A stretch of 64,000 bases of DNA. Source: Gordionus sp. m RMFG-2023. Taxonomy: Eukaryota; Nematomorpha; Gordioida; Chordodea; Parachordodidae. The notes under the pieces are model-generated. The model was not told the origin of the DNA. It was given only the letters and a program-made list of their open reading frames with translations, and did not search any database. The translations under genes were made by a program, and so were the position numbers. The stretch is taken from contig NC_088778.1 of the NCBI RefSeq assembly GCF_954871325.1, positions 9,209,743 to 9,273,742 on the forward strand. The letters run 5' to 3'. Shown here in pieces: positions 12,898 to 22,779 of the stretch; position 1 is the stretch's first letter, and each line of letters begins with the position of its first letter.

Positions 12898-13643
12898 TTG
12901 ATTAACATAATAAAATGTATATTTTTAATTTGGATGTTACAATTCTTGGAGTATATTCAACTATTACAGAATGCTGACTGTACTAGTGGCTATGAATGGT
13001 TGGAAGCATTACCAAGTCGTAACCTAGGTAACCTCTTATCAGATGAACAATTAAGAGTTGCCATAGGCCATCGACTTGGATGTAACATTGTTCAACCACA
13101 TACATGCATCAAATGTAAAACATTAGTTGACTCCAAAGGGAGACATGGTCTAAATTGTATATATAGTCAAGGCAGGCATGCAAGGCATGCAGCAATTAAT
13201 TTAGCTATTAGCCGTTCTCTTACCAGGGCCCGAATACCAAACATCCTGGAGCCTACAAATTTATCGTTAGATGATGGCTTAAGACCAGATGGTTTAACTT
13301 CCGTGCCTTGGTCTTTAGGGAAATCCTTAATTTGGGACTTCACATGCGTATCTTCTTTCCCAAAAAATTTAAATTCTAATCCGGTTGATATAGCTGAGAA
13401 AAAAAAAACAATGAAATATTCCAAATTCACAAATTATATTTTTACACCGATTGTCATCTCTTCCCTTGGACATATGCCAAGTGGAACTTTAAAGTTTTTA
13501 AAAAATATAGGGGATAAGATAAGAGCCCTTACATCAGAACCTAAAGAATCTTATTTCTTAAAACAAAACCTCCAAATCATAATTTTAAAATATAACTACA
13601 CATGTTTTTTGGGAACTTGTAGTCCCACCTCGGTTTTTATATA
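12898..13643 (+). pseudogene. C-terminal fragment of an R2-like LINE (zinc knuckle plus restriction-like endonuclease)
   Basis: A 248-codon open frame. Only the part from about codon 24 resembles a known family: the C-terminal region of invertebrate LINE-type polyproteins with WLEALPSRNLGNLLSDEQ, VAIGHRLGCN, a zinc-knuckle-like C-x2-C-x8-H-x3-C (CIKC...GRHGLNC), GRHARHAAIN, then LRPDG and LIWDFTC, followed by a conserved helical end. The RPDG...WDxTC pair resembles the PD-(D/E)xK site of restriction-like endonucleases in site-specific LINEs; that link is my inference. The reverse transcriptase that should precede it is missing, so this is a 5'-truncated insertion. It lies inside the hAT element on the opposite strand, yet is still open over its whole homologous length. 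Confidence 0.65.
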
Positions 13644-14403
13644 ATATTTTATTTTATTTATTTTATATTATTTTAATTTAGTATGATATATATGTAGTTA
13701 TTATTGATATAATGGAAATATATTTATGAAAATAAAAGTAATATCTTGATTTAAAAAAAAATTCAATTAAGTAAAGTAACCATGTTAATATGAAATAAAA
13801 ATACTTTAAGTTTAAAAAAAAATGTATAAAAAAGGAGGTTGAAAAAGTAATGAGAAATTAAAATATATTTAAAAAAGCATCATATCATATCTAGCAACCT
13901 AAACTCAATTATTATGAATTGCCCCAAAATAATTATAACCAGTTTAAAAAAATTATTCCAAAATAATAAAATACAGTTATCATTTTGTATTTAAAAGAAA
14001 GATTTTTTACTTTTACATGCTTTTTTAGATTGAAGCTGCTCATTTTTGAAATTGAAATAGTTTTCTTTAGACACAAAAGGCATTTTGCCCTTAAATTTGT
14101 TTGATCATTTGGATCAACATCTTTTAGAAGTTTAAAATATTTTTTGTATGATGGAAATGGAAATTCAGTTTCTTCTTCTAAGATCTCTAAATATATAATA
14201 TCTAAAACTATTTTTTATTATATATCTATAAAATGAATTTTATATGACTTACAAGATTTTCCAAAAACTTTTCAATATTAAAAAAATTTAATAATGAATA
14301 GATTAAAAACCAATATAAAACTCGGCTCAACTTTTGTTAATGGAAAAATTTAAATAAAATTTCATTTTAATTAAGAAATATTATATATTTAAAAATTTAA
14401 AGG

Positions 14404-14535
14404 GGCAGTGCAGCGGTTCTCCTCCACTCCACCCTAAAGGGAGCTAGCTCCAGTTCCTTATTTTTTAAAAAAAGCGCGCCAGGTGTTTTTGAAAAAATGT
14501 AGCGGCACTCCAGGAGCGCTGTTCTCTAACTCCTC
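14404..14535. repeat. MITE-like repeat, second copy
   Basis: GC-richer block with GGAGCTAGCTCCAG, GCGCGCC and GCGGCACTCCAGGAGCGC. It shares words with 11018-11095. It may be the end of a second element nested near the right end of the hAT copy. Confidence 0.4.
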
Positions 14536-14957
14536 TGCTTGAGGATATATTTTTTTACAGTTTGAACAAATTGTATTGCTAATTTGAAAATATTTTACAA
14601 TTTTGGATATTATTGTTATCAAGAACATTTTCTACCAGGGCACCTTTCATTTCATTAATATCATAATTTGACTAACTTACATCGATTTGGATATCAATTT
14701 GCGATGGAATTTATAATAATTTACATCAGATGAATTAGTTTTATAATACAAATTGAAAATATAAATTTTAGTTTCAAAATTTAATAATAAATATAAATAA
14801 TTATATTATATTTAAATTTTCATGTTTATAGTTATATTCCTAACGCGCTACTTGGCTACTTTCAAAAAAGGGAGCACGCTGAAACAATAAATAATTGGAA
14901 AAAGGTGGCGTGCTATTAGCTATCGCTACTAAAAAATTAACAGCTCTGATTTTAGCC

Positions 14958-15717
14958 AAAAATATATTAACTATGCCTCAAGATTTGGTCAAATGTGTGT
15001 CGACACTTTTTGCTATGTATATGCAAAATCTCGAGATTCAGATAATATATTTTTTGCTAAAATCTTGATTTTGCCATTTTTAAAAGTGACAAAAAATACT
15101 TTTCTATTTTTAATATTATATGGTATGTGTAATATTTATATTGGGCGCAATCTATTTTTAATTTATACTTTTTTAGTTATTAATTTCTGTAAAATGTACA
15201 TTTATAACATCAAATAATTTTGCCAACTAATACTTTTGGTGGTCATTTTGTATTTTATCTAAGGAAATTATGATTTACCAATATTTATTTTTTTAAATAT
15301 CAGGCAATAAATTTTTACAAAAAGATGACAATCCCTGGTTTCTAGAGTTCAGTACAGCTTAAAGGCTTAGGGTTTTCGATTTTAAAAAAGGTTCATTTAA
15401 TAAATTAGCTTGTGGCTTGATTAGAAACCATGTTTTTATTTTTGAAATATAAAGGTAAAATTCTTAAATATATCATTTTCACATGGTAATTTAATTATAG
15501 TATTAAAAAATAATGGTAAGGTTCTTATGATGTGACTACACAATTTAAATAATATAAGCTTTCTTTATTTTAATTATATCTAGTATCCAATATAGATCAT
15601 AAAAAAATGATAAATTTGGATTCACAGAATCATTATAAATATTTAATTTTCATACTTCATCTGATCATAATATATTGATTTTAATCAGTATAAATTTTTA
15701 CTATACATATTATACAA
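14958..15717. other. Intergenic, 3' of the LAP1 homologue
   Basis: AT-rich. A short open frame at 14993-15217 has no recognisable domain. A minus-strand ATTAAA at 15642-15647 lies about 70 bases past the LAP1 stop and could serve as its poly(A) signal. Confidence 0.4.
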
Positions 15718-16915
15718 TTATATATTAACAATATTATTTCCTATGCGGCTAAATAACGCTGCTATTCTATCTATTCCTATACTTTTTCTCCACTTATCAG
15801 TTAAATATGCTTCTAATAAACAACTGTTGTCAAAGGTTTTGCCACATAAATTAAAAAAATTTTGGTTGGTCATGTTTTTATCAATATAAATTGGAAAGAA
15901 AAAATGAGCACTTTTAAAAGGAGAATCATTCTGATCACAAATTGAATGAAAAATTAAAGCAGTTTTTCCTGAAATATTTTCTAATCCAATAATAATAAAT
16001 ACTTTAACATCTTCATTTTTATATTTAGTTAACATTTGTACAATTTTCAATTTTTGTTCATCAATATTGGAATTATATAACAAAGTATTTAGATTGATAA
16101 TTTTGTCCAATTCTTGAATTTTGTTATTATTTTCTTGATAAATGTTAGATATAATTTTTCCTAATGTTTTGGCTAATAATAAATTTTTTGTCTCGTAATT
16201 ACTGCTTTTCATAAAAATAGTAGAATGGTGTTGGTCAAGATTAGGTTTTTTAATTTTTAAATCTGGAGATGTTTCAGCTATAATTACAATAGATGGTGAA
16301 TTAGGTTCAGATTTTTCTATTTTTGATAAAATAGCTGATTTAATAATTTGCAATTCTCTAGTATTCATATTTTTAAATGTTGAGGAGTCCTTTATATTTT
16401 TATCAAATTGAGATATAAACTTTGAAGATATATTTGGTTGAAAGGTATCATTTTTAGAGAATAGATTTATTGGTAAAATGGCAAATATAATTAAAATGAC
16501 AAGTACACAATATAATCGGTTTGCATATATATAACTTACTTTTTGATATAACCAATTTATCTTTAAAAGTTATAATTTTTACAATAAATATTTACTTATC
16601 AATTTAGATATGTTCTTTTTATAATCCAATTCCTTATTTAAAAATCTTCCATCTATATGTTATAAATTTATTTTAAAAAATTATGATAAAAAAGATACCA
16701 ATTGATTGATTAATTTGTGGCAATTTTCGATTTTTTGGCAAATTATTTATATTGGCAAATTTTCGATTTTTAGCTGTATCATAAGAATAAGACTTCATTA
16801 TATTTCCATATGTAAATGAGGTATCACCTTTATTGAGCGTTAAGAAGTCTGCATCTACACAATCTTTATCAGGATCTACCTCTTTTTCTGTATGAAAATC
16901 TTCGTCAAGATCCAT
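15718..16915 (-). CDS. TOR1AIP: LAP1/TOR1AIP-like torsin activator
   Basis: Family role: a single-pass protein of the nuclear envelope whose luminal domain, an inactive AAA-like fold, activates torsin ATPases by supplying an arginine finger. My model has exon 1 at 16915-16699 and exon 2 at 16538-15718, intron 160 bp (GTATCT...AAAAAG), phase 1, 345 residues. Residues 1-73 are acidic and polar (nucleoplasmic), about 81-99 are one hydrophobic span (LYCVLVILIIFAILPINLF), and the rest is luminal. The end matches LAP1: ALIFHSICDQNDSPFKSA, then IAALFSRIGNNIVNI. The Arg of FSRIG, residue 337 (codon 15745-15747), aligns with human LAP1 R563, the finger. The nucleoplasmic part is far shorter than in vertebrate LAP1. 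The luminal match is firm; the splice junction and start are tentative. Confidence 0.8.
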
Positions 16916-16928
16916 AAAAAAATGAACG

Positions 16929-17073
16929 CCTTTATTTAGCAATAAATGGTGTCATATAAAGTTATTTTATTTTTTTATTCAACACGCTTGTTTTTTTTTC
17001 TTTAACAAATAAATATTAAAAAAAAGTTGTTTATTATTTTTTTTAATAAATTTTTTTTACGTATTTTTTTTTT
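16929..17073 (-). repeat. Inverted duplication, part A (copy at 26205-26346)
   Basis: The reverse complement is nearly identical to 26205-26346, including CAAGCGTGTTGAATAAAAAA and GACACCATTTATTGCT. The block begins about 14 bases upstream of the LAP1 start codon, so it covers that gene's proximal 5' flank. Confidence 0.85.
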
Positions 17074-17945
17074 GGTTACAGATTAAATCATGGGGAAATT
17101 TTCATATATTATTTTTTTTTTGATATTTTTTTTTAAATTTTTTATTTATTTTTTTTAGATTGTCTGGATTTTGGTAGAAATTTTTGAATGTTACCTTTTT
17201 CTTTCAATTGGCGTATTTTTAGATTTTTTTTTTGATAAATAAATATCGTGTGGATTTTGAAGGAAATTTTTTGATACAATATCAAAGTTTTTTAAAACAT
17301 TGTATATATGTTATGTTTATTCAAATAAATTGATTAATTATTTAGTATACCTATTTTTATTAAATTCTTAAATATACTCTGTTTAAATATACTTTTTTTT
17401 CTAAATTCTTAAATATACTCTTTTTTCTAAATTCTTAAATATACTCTTTTTCTAAATTCTTAAATATACTCTTTTTTTCTAAATTCTTAAATATACTCTT
17501 TTTTTCTAAATTCTTAAATATACTCTTTTTCTAAATTCTTAAATATACTCTTTTTTTCTAAATTCTTAAATATACTCTTTTTTTCTAAATTCTTAAATAT
17601 ACTCTTTTTTTCTAAATTCTTAAATATACTCTTTTTTTCTAAATTCTTAAATATACTCTTTTTTTCTAAATTCTTAAATATACTCTTTTTTTCTAAATTC
17701 TTAAATATACTCCTTTTTTCTAAATTCTTAAATATAATCTTTTTTTCTAAATTCTTAAATATACTCTTTTTTTCTAAATTCTTAAATATAATTAAGATTT
17801 TTTTAAAATTTAAAAAAAAATAATAAATAAAAAAATATATTTAAAAAAAAACATATTTTAAAAAAAATAAATAAAAAAAAATATTAAAAAAAAAAATAAA
17901 AAAAAAATAATATATGAAAATTTCCCCATGATTTAATCTGTTACC
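17074..17945. mobile_element. MITE with long terminal inverted repeats and an internal minisatellite
   Basis: The left end GGTTACAGATTAAATCATGG is matched in inverted form at the right end (GGTAACAGATTAAATCATGG read on the other strand). The inverted similarity goes on for about 40 bp through AAATTTTCATATATTA. The flanks are T runs, so the target duplication cannot be measured. The inverted copy of the surrounding repeat at 26.1-26.35 kb lacks this 872-bp block and shows the empty site. There is no coding capacity. The ends do not clearly fit a named superfamily. Confidence 0.75.
17361..17790. repeat. 27-bp minisatellite, about 15-16 copies
   Basis: The unit is CTAAATTCTTAAATATACTC plus a run of five to eight T. 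Copies vary almost only in the length of the T run and are otherwise nearly identical, which suggests recent array growth by slippage or unequal exchange. Confidence 0.95.
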
Positions 17946-18055
17946 TTTTTATCTAGTGGTAATTTTAAAATTAATGCTTTTATTTAATATATTTTTATTT
18001 AATATATTTTTATTTAATAGGAATTAAGGTATAATTTAGAACTAAAAGATTTTTC
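17946..18055 (-). repeat. Inverted duplication, part B (copy at 26098-26204)
   Basis: The reverse complement matches 26098-26204, with shared words TAGTTCTAAATTATA, TTAATTCCTATTAAAT and TTTTAAAATTACCA. Part A and part B are contiguous in the 26-kb copy and separated here by the MITE. Confidence 0.85.
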
Positions 18056-18263
18056 TACTTTAAAACAGTTTGTGAGTAATTATGAGAAGAATACCTTTTC
18101 AAATTATTATATTTAAAACATATTCCAATAGTATGGACCACAATTTATAACCCAGATTGAAATTTTATTTTTCAAATATATAATATTCATGAAAAGTTAT
18201 TAATCTAATAATTGTTAAAATTTTTTATAGATGTTTATTTAATCATGAATAGGTTTTTATTAT

Positions 18264-18583
18264 TGTTATAAATAGTTTTATTATTTTTTTGTATGAGTCA
18301 TGAAATTTTAGTTTCGCGCAGTCATCTTGAACGTCATTATATAAATGTTTTTAATATTTATTATGTAAAAAAAAAAATAAATAATAATTTAATATTTATA
18401 AAAAAAAATAATCTTATATAAACTAAAAAAAAAGTGGAAATTCATTATTAATCAATTATATTTTTTTTATATTTATTGTTTTAAAGAAAAATAAAACCAA
18501 TATATTCAAAAAAAAAGGGGTAAAAAAAAATATACTGTTAAGTTAAACGTTTCTGTACGGTGAAATTTTGTGAAATTTTGAAA
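18264..18583 (+). repeat. 5' LTR
   Basis: About 320 bp, TGTTATAAATAG to GTGAAATTTTGAAA, repeated at 23984-24340. It is preceded by ATTAT and followed after one base by the primer-binding-like site. Confidence 0.92.
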
Positions 18584-18630
18584 TTGGTGCCGTGTTTATA
18601 CAAAGCAACCTGGTTAGTGCGGTTGTCGTA

Positions 18631-19035
18631 ATATCATATAGTGGTATTTGAGTCTTCGAGTGGAAAATATCATATAGTGGTATTTGAGTCTTGAAGTGAA
18701 GTGTACATCGTCTTCATCTACATCTACGGTAAAATATCATATGGTGGTATTTGAGTCTTCGAGTGGAAAATATCATATAGTGGTATTTGAGTCTTGAAGT
18801 GAAGTGTACATCGTCTTCATCTACATCTACGGTAAAATATCATATAGTGGTATTTGAGTCTTCGAGTGGAAAATATCATATAGTGGTATTTGAGTCTTGA
18901 AGTGAATTGTACATCGTCTTCATCTACATCTACGGTAAAATATCATATAGTGGTATTTGAGTCTTCGAGTGAAAAATATCATATAGTGGTATTTGAGTCT
19001 TGAAGTGAATTGTACATCGTCTTCATCATCGACAT
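18631..19035 (+). repeat. Leader tandem repeat, four copies of about 102 bp
   Basis: Each unit holds two versions of ATCATATAGTGGTATTTGAG, one ending TCTTCGAGTGG and one TCTTGAAGTGAA, then TGTACATCGTCTTCATCTAC. The array lies between the 5' LTR and the gag-like region. The copies are nearly identical. Confidence 0.9.
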
Positions 19036-19307
19036 CAGCTGTCCATTTATTTTTTTTTCTTTTCTCTTCTCTCTCAAAATAAAAAAAAAAAGTCTTATCG
19101 TACGGAAGTGCTGTCCGAATTTTACGAGTTGTAAATCTGTTACACAAAATTTGCCCAAATTTTTGTCGTATCTTTAGACTTATTAACTGTAGATGTACAT
19201 GTGTATTATTGGGTTGTTTACACTATTAATAATATCATATCTATTAACATTACAAATAACAAAAATTTTTATTTTGAAATTAATTATAAATTTTTTATAA
19301 GGTCGAA

Positions 19308-20052
19308 ATGAAAAGTTTAAAATTTGTAAAATACTGGGAAATACAGTATAATATTTTTGGGGCATTGGTTATATTAGTAATATGGATGTGTAGCTTAATA
19401 TGGGGAAGAAAGTTGAGAAGAAGTCGAAGTGTGAAAATAAAGGGGCAGACATTGACTATAGAAGGACATAATGGGGAAGAGGATGTTATGGGAAAGGTAA
19501 CATGGTTCCCAGTGCAGGAGTTAATTAATGGGTGGACGGATAGCGAATTAGATAAATTAACCTATAGGCCTGAAAGGAGAGATTCATATACTAATCAGAG
19601 ATTGGGGACATATAGGGGACCTAGAGAAAGTTCACAGGGAAGGAGAGGAGAAATGAGACCCAACTTTGATTCAAGAGTAAGGGGGAGAATGAATTGTTAT
19701 AATTGCGGAAGACAGGGACATATGGTCAGAGATTGCCAAGAAACGAAATGTTTTGAATGTGGAAAATATGGACATATAGCCACGTTTTGTTCAGGAAGAC
19801 GTGATAAGCTACGATGTGCAGGTTGTGGTCGATTTGGTCATAATAGGGAGGAATGCAATGTGGGTAATTTCAAAACTAGAGGCGGTTTTCCGCAGAGGGA
19901 CATGGGGCAAAGTGCTCCAAATGTTAGAATTATAGAAAGTGAAAAAAATAAAGAGGTAGGAGTACCATTTTTGGCTGTGAATAAAGAGCAGAATAGAATC
20001 TGTTTCCGTTGCCGGAAGGAAGGACATGGGGCGAGAGATTGCGAGTATTTGT
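19308..20052 (+). other. Gag-like region of the gypsy element with four CCHC knuckles
   Basis: Starts with a hydrophobic segment (IFGALVILVIWMCSLIW) followed by a basic stretch, then an arginine-rich linker, then four C-x2-C-x4-H-x4-C nucleic-acid-binding knuckles: CYNCGRQGHMVRDC, CFECGKYGHIATFC, CAGCGRFGHNREEC and CFRCRKEGHGARDC. No typical capsid domain is recognisable upstream. A hydrophobic start is unusual for a gypsy Gag. Confidence 0.75.
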
Positions 20053-20199
20053 GACTATATGATGGCAAAGAGCATGCCGCAAAGGTCGGGGGGCTTTGGG
20101 CGAAAGAGATGGAAAGATTAGATTATAGTGAGAAAGATTGGGTATCAAAGGGCATATATATGATACAAGAGGAAAGGATACATGATCCTTGCCCTAGAG

Positions 20200-20330
20200 T
20201 TTGGATAAATTTGAATGGAAATATGGTATCCATGTTATTTGATACCGGGGCAGCCATATCCGTGATGGGATATGAGAAATATCAGAGTATTTGGTCGGAA
20301 TGGATAATTAAACGGGAGGACATCAAGATC
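20200..20330 (+). other. Retropepsin-like protease region of the gypsy element
   Basis: The motif MLFDTGAAISVMG is the aspartic-protease signature (D-T-G-A). It lies between the knuckles and the reverse transcriptase, as expected for gypsy elements. Confidence 0.75.
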
Positions 20331-20653
20331 CGTCAATAGGATGGATCAGAAGTCGCAGTGATGGGAAGGGTGGAGTTAAAGGTGGTATTAGAGAATAGAG
20401 TGGAGATTTTGGACTTATGGATAGTAGATCGAAAAGTAGAGTCAGTAGTGGGATGGGATTGGATCACCCGAATTGGTCCAGATTGTGGTTTTTGGGGGGT
20501 ATTCGCATGGTGTGGTGTATTTTTACCTGTTGCAAGATATGAAGAAAATAGAGATATGAATTTGTGGTATGGAGAGAGATTGCCAGGAATTGAAACCTTT
20601 TTGGAAGGGGAAAGGAGAAGAGAGGATAATAGGGTTGTTAGAGACTGTAGGGG

Positions 20654-20893
20654 AGGTTTTGGGGGGAACTATAGGGGAGGTTTTGGGGGGAACTATAGGG
20701 GAGGTTTTGGGGGGAACTATAGGGGAGATATTGGGGGGAATTTTAGGAGAGGTATTGGGGAGAATTATAGGGGAGGTATCGGGGGAAACTATAGGGGAGG
20801 TATCGGGGGAAATTATAAGGGAGGTTTTGGGGGGAACTATAGGGGAGGTATTGGGGAGAATTTTAGGGGAGGTATTGGGGAGAATTTTAGGAG
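20654..20893 (+). repeat. In-frame 24-bp minisatellite encoding RGG/FG repeats in the gypsy polyprotein
   Basis: Ten units of eight residues with consensus GG(F/I)G(G/E)N(Y/F)R. They lie between the protease and the reverse transcriptase and are followed by an acidic, charged linker. RGG and FG repeats in other proteins bind RNA or form condensates; a role here is inference. The repeats also leave opposite-strand and shifted frames open, which produces misleading open frames. Confidence 0.9.
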
Positions 20894-21199
20894 TTGTCGC
20901 GACTTTGGGAGAAAGGAAGAAAGAAATGATACTGAAGAACTGAAAGAAATTCATGATCAAGGAAAGTTTGAAGCGGAGCTGGAGAGATTGGCAGATGGGA
21001 AAATAATGTTGCCAGAAGAAGAGACTAGAGAAGATGATGATTTGGAACAAGGAAATACTAAGGGAACACATAGCCAACAAATGGAAATGGATGGAAAGGA
21101 AACGAGACGACGGGAAGAGAGGGAATTGCGGGATAGAGAGATAGAATTTGGTATGATCAAAGTACAAGAGGGAGTGAGAAACTTGATGAAAAATTACAA

Positions 21200-21960
21200 G
21201 GAGATTTTTGATGAGAAGTTGGGTTGTCTCCGAGATTATGAAGTGGATATCAAATTAAAGGAGGGATATGTGCCCAAGTTTTGTGCATTACGTCGGATAC
21301 CGTTCGAATGGCGAAATGAAGTAGACAAGGAATTGGAGCAGTGGGTGCAGAAGGGCATTGTTTGTCCAGTGGAATATAGCGAATGGGCAACACCGTTAGT
21401 ACCCGTGAAGAAGGCCAATGGAAAGCTTCGTTTATGCGCTGATTTTCGGGTCACGCTAAACCCGTGGGTTGTGGAGATAAAATATCCGTTACCTCGGATT
21501 GAAGAAATATTAGCTAATTTAAAGGGTAGCATATATTTTTCAAAGGTGGACTTTTCGAACGCTTACTTACAATTGAAGGTGAAACCCGAGGTACAAAAGC
21601 TATTAACGATCACGACTCCGAAGGGATTGTATGCCTTCTGTAGATTGCCGTTTGGACTTAGCGTGTCGGCTCCAATTTTTCAACGAACGATGGCGGCAGT
21701 TTTTCAAGGACTAGAGGGAGTATTTTACTACATGGATGACGTATTAGTGATGGGAAAGACTCCCGAGCAACACGAACGAAGATTGGAGGAGGTGTTCAAA
21801 AGGATCAAGGATAAAGGATTGCGGGCAAGCGTTGAAAAAAGTGTGTTGGGAGTATCAGAAATCGTATATTTGGGGCATAAAATCAATGGGAAAGAGGTCA
21901 GACCTTTAGACAAAAATATGGCAAATATAACAAGCATGTTGAAGCCTAATAATAAAGTGG
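21200..21960 (+). other. Reverse transcriptase region of the gypsy element
   Basis: Gypsy-type fingers and palm: WATPLVPVKKANGKLRLC, then FSKVDFSNAYLQLKV, then FCRLPFGLSVSAPIFQR, and the catalytic box YYMDDVLV. The motifs are in family order and well preserved. Confidence 0.92.
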
Positions 21961-22079
21961 AAGTACAAGCTTTCTTGGAAATGGTGAATTATTATCACCG
22001 TTTTGTGGAAGGCTTCGCGCAGATAGCGGCGCCGTTGTATAAATTGTTAAAGAAAGGAGAAAGATTTGAATGGAAGATT

Positions 22080-22540
22080 GAACAGGAGGAGGCTTTTGAG
22101 GAGTTGAAATTGAGGATTGGAAGGGAACCAGTACTAGTGTGTTTTGATAACGATGTGCCAGTGATATTGGCCGTTGATGCTTCGAATAGGGGTGTGGGTG
22201 GAGCGCTATTACATTGTATAGACGAATTGGAGAGACCTATTTTATTTTTCTCAAGAATCTTTAGAGAGGCCGAGACAAGATATTCAGTGATCGAGCAAGA
22301 AGCGCTAGCGGTTATATTTGGATTGACTAAATGTCGGGAATACTTGATCGGACGTCGATTTGTCATATATACGGATCACAAGCCCTTGGTTCATCTTTTC
22401 AGGAAGGACAACAAGGAGCTCATGTTGTCGCCTAGGTTGCAGAGATGGCTATTGCTGGTAGGCAGTTTCGACGTGCAAGTGAAATACCGACGAGGAAGAG
22501 AAAATTACTTACCGGATATTCTTTCTAGATGTGGAGCGGG
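22080..22540 (+). other. RNase H region of the gypsy element
   Basis: VILAVDASNRGVGGALLH, RYSVIEQEALAVIFGLTKCR and FVIYTDHKPLVHLF are the D-E-D hallmarks of the gypsy RNase H that follows the reverse transcriptase. Confidence 0.9.
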
Positions 22541-22779
22541 AGAGGATTGCGAAACGAGTAGGTCGAAAGATATGGATGAAGAGGATGAGCACGGGTTGAT
22601 TAGAGCGATAGTCGGAATATCTAAATGAGGACCAGTTGCATGGGAACAACTCAAAAATGCTACTTTAAAAGATCGCGAGTTGACGAGAATCAAAGCGTGC
22701 ATATTGGGTCGGAAGCAATGGCGAGATGGGGACAAAAAGTTCAAGCAAGTGGAGAAAGAGCTAACGATAGTGGACGAGT

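Larger units (their letters stand above)
10128..14947 (-). mobile_element. Decayed hAT DNA transposon with nested insertions
   Basis: Both ends are flanked by GATTTTAG (10120-10127 and 14948-14955; the shared string runs on to GATTTTAGCC), fitting the 8-bp target duplication of hAT elements. Both ends carry TAGCG-type subterminal words: GTAGCGTACTACCGC at the left and, inverted at the right, GTAGCGATAGCTAATAGC. The transposase remnant lies on the minus strand between the ends. Inside are a LINE fragment (about 12.9-13.65 kb) and a second repeat at 11018-11095 that recurs at 14404-14535. The transposase is full of stops and shifts, so the copy is old and inactive. Exact terminal bases are uncertain by a few nucleotides. 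Confidence 0.72.

Noticed and set aside
16916-16942. Non-ATG upstream extension of the LAP1 first exon
   Set aside because: It would start at TTG inside the duplicated block; the first ATG at 16915 gives a sensible acidic N-terminus.
17361-17790. Regular 27-bp array that looks CRISPR-like at first sight
   Set aside because: There are no unique spacers, only variable T runs, and the context is an animal genome. It is a minisatellite.
20523-21167. Long open frames on the minus strand and in shifted frames opposite the gypsy polyprotein
   Set aside because: They are shadows of the 24-bp repeat, which happens to lack stops in several frames; no independent domain is seen.
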